DNA from: an uncultured Bacteroidales bacterium
GTDB taxonomy: Bacteria > Bacteroidota > Bacteroidia > Bacteroidales > Bacteroidaceae
Length of the DNA stretch: 64,000 bases
Assembly (NCBI GenBank): GCA_902775975.1
Contig: CACYOC010000003.1
Location: forward strand, 80,939 to 144,938
Reading direction: 5' to 3'
Shown here: one piece after another, positions 58,841 to 64,000 of the stretch
How positions within the stretch are numbered: position 1 is the stretch's first letter
Layout of the letters: every line of letters starts with the position of its first letter
Notes under the pieces: generated by a model
Told to the model about the DNA's origin: nothing
Database searches by the model: none
The model's input: the letters and a program-made list of their open reading frames with translations, nothing else
Program-made: the position numbers and the translations under genes

Positions 58841-61800
58841 TAAATATTTCGAGAGCAGCAGTTCTCCCTCTGCAACGCTGATGCCTCGTCGCTGGCAGTA
58901 GTCTTCCAGCTGAGTCCTGTCGATGCGGCCGACGGGGAAGAAACGAGCCTCGCTATGAGCGATGAAGAGTCCGCAGATGGCGGTCGAGGGTTCGATAGCA
59001 TAGTGACTGTTCAGCGTAATGTCCAGTCGTTGCTCAGCGTTGAGGCGATCCATGACGATGCGCTTCAGCGAATGGTCTGGGCAGGAGGCATAACCGAAGG
59101 CAGCGCGGATGACCCGCCGCGTTCCATAGACCTTTCGCTGCAACCACTCTGCCGCAGCCTCCGTCAGTCTGGCACAGATAGCATGTGCCATCAGTCGCTC
59201 GGCCTCATCAGTGGGCTGTTGTTTCGGACGCGCCACGATGGTAAACATTCCTAATGGCTTGGGCTGCTCACTGAAGTAGTCTGCCAAGCAGCGGTAGTGG
59301 CCTGTGGCACTCTGACTTCGTAGCATCGGCATCATCTGTCCGTCGGCAAACAGCAGATTGTTGCCTGCCTTAGTGACGAGTGCGAAGTCGAGTAGCAGTT
59401 TCAGACTCAGCCACTCCTCCTGTAGTGCCTGGTTTAACCATTGCTGCCCTTCCTTCAGCGTCTTCTCGGCTTCAGGATTTACCAGCAGCTGTTGCAGCGT
59501 CTCTCCCTTGAAGCCCCAGAAGAGCAGGAACATGCGCCAGTCGATATCATTCACGACCTCAGCGATGTCGAGGGTCATGTCGGGGATGGCCTTTCGCAGT
59601 TCGTTGATGTCGAGCGTTTCGTCAACATCTTGTATGGGTGTTGCCTTCTCGTTGGCCTCTTGATAAGGAGTCAACGCGACCTGATGGCCTTCAGCATAAG
59701 CCTCCCTGATTTGCTGCTGACTTTCCTTTACCTGTCGCAACGTTTCGTTCTTATCCATCTGCAGGCGACGCGCCAGCACAGAAGTCTGTGAGGCATCGCC
59801 ACCATAGATGACACCGCCATCGTACAACGGTGCTAACTTTACGGCCGTATGGACTGCTGATGTCGTGGCACCGCCAACGACAATCGGTATCTGCATGCCT
59901 TGTTGCTGAAACTGACGGCAGAGCTGTTCCATCTCTTTCAGCGAGGGGGTGATGAGTCCGCTGACTCCAACCATCATTGGTTTCAGGCGTCGTGCTTCCG
60001 CTAAGATGTCGTCATTGGCAACCATCACTCCGAGGTCGCGCACGTCGAAGTTGTTGCACCCCAGCACAATATCCACGATATTCTTTCCGATGTCATGGAC
60101 GTCGCCGTTGGCTGTTGCCGTCAGGACGACAGGACGCTGCTTGCTCTCGGCAGTGCTCCTGGCGGCAAGGCTGGGCTGTAGCAGTTCTACGGCTTCCTTC
60201 ATCACCTTTGCCGATTTCACCACTTGCGGCAGGAACATCTTTCCTTCTCCGAACAGCACGCCGATGTGCTCCATGGCTTGCATCAGCGGTCCTTCGATAA
60301 TGCTGACGGCTTCGCCATATTGTGCCAACGCCTCGGCAATGTCCTGCGACAAGTAGTCGCTGACACCGTGGCTGAGAGCATGCGACAGTCGTTCTTCCAC
60401 CGAGGCAGCGCGCCAGGCGTCAGCAGTCATCGATGAGATGCCCGCTGAGGCGTTGTCGGCAGTCTGCTGCTTCAGCACCTCAGCCAGTGCTATCAGGCGC
60501 TCGGTAGCCTCAGGGTCCGTATTGAGGATGACGTCCTCCACGGCTTTCTTCAGCTCAGGCTCTATCTCGTCATACACCTGCAACATCGAGGGGTTGACGA
60601 TAGCCATGTCCAGTCCAGCTTGAATGGCATGATAGAGGAAGACGGAGTGCATCGCCTCGCGTACCTTATTATTACCGCGAAAGGCAAACGACAGGTTGCT
60701 GACGCCGCCGCTGGTCTTGGCGTAGGGTAGTTGCTGCTTAATCCATGCTACGGCTTTGATGAAGTCGCTGCCATAGTTGGCGTGTTCGCTGATGCCTGTT
60801 CCGACCGATAGAATATTGACATCGAAGATGATGTCCTGTGGTGGGAAGCCGATGGATGTCAGCAGCTGGTAGGCACGCTGGCTGATAGCCGTCTTGCGTT
60901 CATAGGTAGTGGCCTGACCCTCTTCGTCGAATGCCATCACTACGACGGCTGCTCCTAATCGGCGCAGCTCGCGGGCTTTCTCCAAGAAGGCCTGTTCGCC
61001 ACCTTTCAGACTGATGGAGTTAACAATACATTTACCCTGTGCATTCTTCAGTCCTGCGAGGACTGTCTGCCAGTCTGACGAATCAATCATCAAGACGGCA
61101 TGTCCTACGGCAGGGTCGTTGGCAATATAGCGGGTGAAGACCTCCATCTCCTGCTGACTGTCGAGCATGGAGTCGTCCATGTTGATATCGATGATGGCAG
61201 CACCGCCTTCAATCTGCTGGCGGGCAACGGTCAGCGCCTCGTCGTATTTCTTTTCGGCAATGAGTCGGGCAAACTTCCGCGAACCAGCCACATTGGTACG
61301 CTCGCCGACGTTGATGAAGTTCTGACGCTGGCGGTCGATGAGTAGAGGTTCCAGTCCCGACAGCCACAGCTGCGGTTCGTATGCTGCGACCTGATGAGGC
61401 TTGATGCCCTGCAGCGCCTCCTTGATAGCCCGTATATGCCGCTCGTCGGTTCCGCAGCAGCCACCGGCAATATTCAGCAGTCCGTCTTCAGCCATCTGGC
61501 GCAGGTGGCGAGCTGTAAATTCCGGCAACTCTTCGTATTCGCCCATTTCGTTAGGTAGTCCTGCATTGGGATGAATGCTGATGTAGGCAGGCACAAAGTT
61601 TGCCAGACGCTGGATGAACGGTCCCAGTTCGGTGACACCAAACGAGCAGTTCAGTCCAAAGCTGAGGATGGGGTAGTGGGCAATGCTGACGTAGAACGCT
61701 TCGAGTGTCTGACCGGTCAATGTGCGTCCGCTGCGGTCGTTGATGGTGGCAGACACCATCACAGGAACGGCGCGACCCAGTTGGTCGTTCAGCTGACTGA

Positions 61801-62347
61801 TGGCGTAGAGTGCTGCCTTGGTGTTCAGGGCGTCGAAGCACGTCTCTAACAACAACAGGTCGGCACCACCGCTGACAAGCGCCTCCGCTTGTTCATAGTA
61901 GGCGGCAGCCATCTCGTCGAAAGCCACCGTTCTGAGCGCTGGTTCGTTCATGTCGGCAGCCAGCGTGAGCGATTTCGAGGTAGGCCCCATAGATCCTGCG
62001 ACCCAGTGCTGATTCCCTGCGATGGTGCGAGCGATGCGTGCTCCTTCGAAAGCCATGTCACGGGCCATCTCCTCGCAGCCGTATTCCCGCTGACTGATGC
62101 GGTTGGCAGAGAAAGTGTTGGTGGTGATGATGTCTGCGCCGGCATCGATGTAGCGGCGGTGGATGTCGGCAATGACGTCAGGACTGGTAAGATTCAGCAC
62201 TTCGTTGTTGCCTGTCAGCGCGACAGACCACTCGGCAAAGCGTCCGCAATGGTACGCACGACGGTCGAGACCCAGCGACTGAATCACCGTTCCCATTGCT
62301 CCGTCTAATATCAAAATCCGTTCTTTCAGACAGCTTTCTATACTCAT
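58832..62347 (-). CDS. metH: cobalamin-dependent methionine synthase
   Basis: Four-module enzyme transferring methyl from 5-methyl-THF via cobalamin to homocysteine; 1171 residues. The homocysteine domain starts ERILILDGAMGTVIQ, with zinc cysteines in GLNCSFG and NIAGGCCGTDE. The pterin domain has INVGERTNVAGSRKFARLI and IIDINMDDSMLD. The B12 part has ATANGDVHDIGKNIVDIV (ligand histidine) and VGVSGLITPSLKEM. The reactivation domain has the AdoMet-type RRVIRAAFGYASCPDHSLK. Complete. The last residues before the stop are repeat-encoded. No cobalamin riboswitch is evident in the 126 bases upstream. Confidence 0.97.
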   Translation of the reverse strand: MSIESCLKERILILDGAMGTVIQSLGLDRRAYHCGRFAEWSVALTGNNEVLNLTSPDVIADIHRRYIDAGADIITTNTFSANRISQREYGCEEMARDMAFEGARIARTIAGNQHWVAGSMGPTSKSLTLAADMNEPALRTVAFDEMAAAYYEQAEALVSGGADLLLLETCFDALNTKAALYAISQLNDQLGRAVPVMVSATINDRSGRTLTGQTLEAFYVSIAHYPILSFGLNCSFGVTELGPFIQRLANFVPAYISIHPNAGLPNEMGEYEELPEFTARHLRQMAEDGLLNIAGGCCGTDERHIRAIKEALQGIKPHQVAAYEPQLWLSGLEPLLIDRQRQNFINVGERTNVAGSRKFARLIAEKKYDEALTVARQQIEGGAAIIDINMDDSMLDSQQEMEVFTRYIANDPAVGHAVLMIDSSDWQTVLAGLKNAQGKCIVNSISLKGGEQAFLEKARELRRLGAAVVVMAFDEEGQATTYERKTAISQRAYQLLTSIGFPPQDIIFDVNILSVGTGISEHANYGSDFIKAVAWIKQQLPYAKTSGGVSNLSFAFRGNNKVREAMHSVFLYHAIQAGLDMAIVNPSMLQVYDEIEPELKKAVEDVILNTDPEATERLIALAEVLKQQTADNASAGISSMTADAWRAASVEERLSHALSHGVSDYLSQDIAEALAQYGEAVSIIEGPLMQAMEHIGVLFGEGKMFLPQVVKSAKVMKEAVELLQPSLAARSTAESKQRPVVLTATANGDVHDIGKNIVDIVLGCNNFDVRDLGVMVANDDILAEARRLKPMMVGVSGLITPSLKEMEQLCRQFQQQGMQIPIVVGGATTSAVHTAVKLAPLYDGGVIYGGDASQTSVLARRLQMDKNETLRQVKESQQQIREAYAEGHQVALTPYQEANEKATPIQDVDETLDINELRKAIPDMTLDIAEVVNDIDWRMFLLFWGFKGETLQQLLVNPEAEKTLKEGQQWLNQALQEEWLSLKLLLDFALVTKAGNNLLFADGQMMPMLRSQSATGHYRCLADYFSEQPKPLGMFTIVARPKQQPTDEAERLMAHAICARLTEAAAEWLQRKVYGTRRVIRAAFGYASCPDHSLKRIVMDRLNAEQRLDITLNSHYAIEPSTAICGLFIAHSEARFFPVGRIDRTQLEDYCQRRGISVAEGELLLSKYLTT

Positions 62348-62429
62348 GAATAGTCAAGTCTTTTTAAAACTGCATGCAAAGATAGGGAAAAAATTAGGAA
62401 CAAAAGAATAAAAGGACAAAAATATTTCG

Positions 62430-62437
62430 TACCTTTG
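62430..62437 (+). promoter_or_regulatory. -7 box of the AICAR transformylase gene promoter
   Basis: TACCTTTG followed by CAGCC, 36 bases before the ATG. It overlaps the TTG at 62435, which therefore is not a start codon. Confidence 0.6.
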
Positions 62438-62473
62438 CAGCCAATAACAGACTTACACACGATTCTATACAGT

Positions 62474-63661
62474 ATGAAAGAGTTACAATTGAAGTACGGA
62501 TGCAATCCGAATCAGAAGCCCTCGCGCATCTACATGACCGAGGGTGAACTCCCCATTGAAGTGATTAACGGCCGTCCCGGCTACATCAACTTTTTGGACG
62601 CGCTGAACGCCTGGCAGTTGGTGAAGGAGCTGAAGCAAGCCACTGGCCTGCCTGCTGCTGCCTCGTTCAAGCACGTGTCGCCTGCCGGTGCTGCCGTCGG
62701 TCTGCCACTATCGGACACGCTGAAGAAGATATACTTCGTCGATGATGTGCAGGGACTGGACGAAAGTCCTGTGGCCTGTGCCTATGCCAGAGCCCGCGGT
62801 GCAGACCGCATGTCGAGCTATGGTGACTTTGTGGCTCTCTCCGACACTTGCGACGCCACTACCGCCCTGCTGCTGAAGCGCGAGGTGAGTGACGGTGTGA
62901 TTGCTCCCGACTTCACCGCTGAGGCCATCGAGATACTGAAAGACAAGCGCAAGGGAACGTATAACGTCATCAAGATAGACCCCAGCTACAAGCCTGAACC
63001 CATCGAGCGTAAGCAGTGCTTTGGCGTTACCTTCGAACAAGGTCGCAACGAGATTCGTCTCGACGATCCCGCACTCTTCGAGAACGTTCCCACCCAGAAC
63101 AAGACCTTTACCAAGGAGGCCATGCGCGACCTCATCATCGCTCTCATCACGCTGAAATACACGCAGTCCAACTCCGTCTGCTACGTGAAGGACGGACAGG
63201 CTATCGGCATTGGCGCCGGACAGCAGAGCCGCATCCACTGCACCCGACTGGCAGGCAATAAGGCAGATATCTGGTGGCTGCGCCAGCATCCGAAGGTGAT
63301 GGCACTGCCCTTCAAGGAGGGTATTCGCCGTGCCGACCGCGATAACACCATCGACGTCTATATCTCCGAGGACGAGCACGACGACGTGCTGCGCGACGGT
63401 GCCTGGCAGCAGTTCTTCACCCGTCAGCCCGAGGTGCTTACCATGGCAGAGAAGCGCGAGTGGATAGCCAAGAACACGAAGGTCGCTCTCGGCTCTGATG
63501 CCTTCTTCCCCTTCGGCGACAACATTGAGCGTGCTCATAAGAGCGGCGTGGAGTTTATTGCTCAGGCTGGCGGTTCTGTGCGCGACGACCACGTTATTAT
63601 GACCTGCGACAAGTATGGCATTGCCATGGCATTCACCGGCGTTCGTCTGTTCCACCATTAA
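62474..63661 (+). CDS. AICAR formyltransferase, PurH-like without the cyclohydrolase domain
   Basis: A 395-residue protein corresponding to the transformylase half of PurH: it formylates AICAR with 10-formyl-THF in purine synthesis. The start at 62474 (MKELQLKYGCNPNQK) is at the beginning of this domain; the N-terminal MGS-like IMP cyclohydrolase domain of normal PurH is absent. Family motifs are AAASFKHVSPAGAAVG (catalytic KH), DPSYKPEPIERKQCFGV, YTQSNSVCYVKDGQAIGIG, QQSRIHCTRLAGNKA, SDAFFPFGDNIERA and QAGGSVRDD. A full PurH or a separate cyclohydrolase must exist elsewhere. Confidence 0.92.
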   Translation: MKELQLKYGCNPNQKPSRIYMTEGELPIEVINGRPGYINFLDALNAWQLVKELKQATGLPAAASFKHVSPAGAAVGLPLSDTLKKIYFVDDVQGLDESPVACAYARARGADRMSSYGDFVALSDTCDATTALLLKREVSDGVIAPDFTAEAIEILKDKRKGTYNVIKIDPSYKPEPIERKQCFGVTFEQGRNEIRLDDPALFENVPTQNKTFTKEAMRDLIIALITLKYTQSNSVCYVKDGQAIGIGAGQQSRIHCTRLAGNKADIWWLRQHPKVMALPFKEGIRRADRDNTIDVYISEDEHDDVLRDGAWQQFFTRQPEVLTMAEKREWIAKNTKVALGSDAFFPFGDNIERAHKSGVEFIAQAGGSVRDDHVIMTCDKYGIAMAFTGVRLFHH

Positions 63662-63672
63662 GCATTATAACC

Positions 63673-63867
63673 ATGAGTAAAGAAAGCGACTTCCAGAATA
63701 TCCTGGAGAACGGCATCAACTTCGGAAGAGGCGGCGGTCCCCGCAAGGAAGACGACAAAGTCAAGACCAAGGCCAAGAAAAAGAAGTACATCACTGGTGC
63801 TCACGGTTCAGGCTCCGCCCGCCAGAAGGCGAAATACCGTGAGCAGCGAGCCAACAGACACAAGTAG
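63673..63867 (+). CDS. small basic protein, 64 residues, unknown
   Basis: Starts 11 bases after the previous stop. It has an acidic-to-neutral front (SKESDFQNILENGINFGRGG) and a lysine/arginine-rich rear (KTKAKKKKYITGAHGSGSAR, KAKYREQRANRHK). I do not recognise the family. The charge and lack of hydrophobic core suggest nucleic-acid or ribosome binding, as inference only. Good codon usage and tight spacing support a real gene in one transcript with the AICAR transformylase. Confidence 0.65.
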   Translation: MSKESDFQNILENGINFGRGGGPRKEDDKVKTKAKKKKYITGAHGSGSARQKAKYREQRANRHK

Positions 63868-63943
63868 TATTAGTGGAACGCTCACTTCTGTGTCTGGTGT
63901 TCAAGGGGGTGTGTCAAAATAGGCACATCCTCTTTGTTTTGCA

Positions 63944-63975
63944 CAAAGCCCCGACTTTCTCAAGCCAGGGCTTTG
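63944..63975 (+). terminator. hairpin after the small basic protein gene
   Basis: CAAAGCCC and GGGCTTTG form an 8-bp stem with a 16-base loop, 77 bases past the stop. There is no long T run after it, so termination is uncertain. Confidence 0.5.
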
Positions 63976-64000
63976 TTATGTCGCAAAGTTTTTGTACCTT
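63972..64000 (+). promoter_or_regulatory. promoter cut by the window end
   Basis: TTTG (63972-63975), a 19-base spacer, TACCTT at 63995-64000 where the window ends. Probably the start of the next + strand transcript. Confidence 0.6.

Noticed and set aside
62348-62473. Cobalamin riboswitch before metH
   Set aside because: Only 126 bases separate metH from the divergent gene, and I could not find the conserved B12-box word or a matching fold.
62708-63658. 316-codon open frame opposite the AICAR transformylase gene
   Set aside because: Antisense shadow; the + strand gene has clear catalytic motifs and a promoter.

Overview
The window is a chromosomal segment of a Bacteroidales bacterium, most likely in the Prevotellaceae. 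Evidence: Bacteroidota-type promoters (TTTG, 19-21 bases, TAnnTTTG) stand in front of many genes; genes begin without clear Shine-Dalgarno sequences; secreted proteins end in the short YNxxGQ...KGxxIVNGRKVxxK tail seen in Prevotella; and the gene set is Bacteroidales-like (PorZ of type IX secretion, DUF3109, DUF3108 and DUF3737 proteins, a transformylase-only PurH relative). Nearly everything is housekeeping. I see no prophage, transposase, CRISPR array or rRNA operon.

Layout. 1-11.9 kb: mnmG (cut by the window edge), apt, uvrC, dtd, a MazG-like pyrophosphohydrolase and deoC on +; a polyprenyl synthase on -; then polA, ychF and lgt on +. Two parS-like palindromes flank apt. 11.9-17.1 kb (-): mutS and two secreted proteins (endonuclease I family; DUF6359/chitobiase-C type). 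17.2-25.2 kb (+): leuS, one reading frame joining a YitT membrane protein to RdgB, porZ, and a large membrane protein. 25.2-28.1 kb (-): acyltransferase, alpha-1,2-fucosyltransferase, nadA. 28.1-28.5 kb: a gene-free stretch dense in DnaA-box-like sequences, a candidate replication origin. 28.5-37.5 kb (mixed): CotH-like secreted protein, SpoU methyltransferase, unknown protein, sugar isomerase relative, secreted protein, a 53-residue peptide, xerD, ridA, ung, DUF3109. 37.6-41.0 kb (-): AraC regulator, gyrB, rpsT, tRNA-Glu. 41.2-49.8 kb: recO, murF (-), folP-cdaA, pta-ackA, DUF3737, PatB-like lyase. 49.8-57.1 kb (-): Dna2-like nuclease-helicase, DUF3108, lipoprotein, GH3 protein. 57.3-63.9 kb: rplS, metF and metH (-), AICAR transformylase, small basic protein.

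The most unusual property is not a gene. At least ten families of short, degenerate tandem repeats are scattered through the window. They very often begin exactly at a stop codon, and many also lie in frame inside essential genes (lgt, leuS, murF twice, folP, recO, mutS), adding low-complexity peptides such as TQHPTPNTQ. In two genes repeat DNA forms the hydrophobic core of the signal peptide. Two intergenic regions 2.7 kb apart carry the same ordered series of repeat blocks with different unit counts. I regard this as the best candidate for an undescribed phenomenon here.

Working links between genes: mnmG, dtd, leuS, the SpoU enzyme and tRNA-Glu serve translation; uvrC, polA, mutS, recO, ung, the Dna2-like protein, RdgB and the MazG-like enzyme serve DNA repair and nucleotide-pool cleaning; metF and metH form the methyl branch of one-carbon metabolism, with folP and the AICAR transformylase using the same cofactor pool; pta and ackA make acetate and ATP; lgt, murF, cdaA and the polyprenyl synthase bear on the envelope; porZ plus the tailed secreted proteins point to an active type IX secretion system. 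All calls come from reading the sequence; no database search was run.
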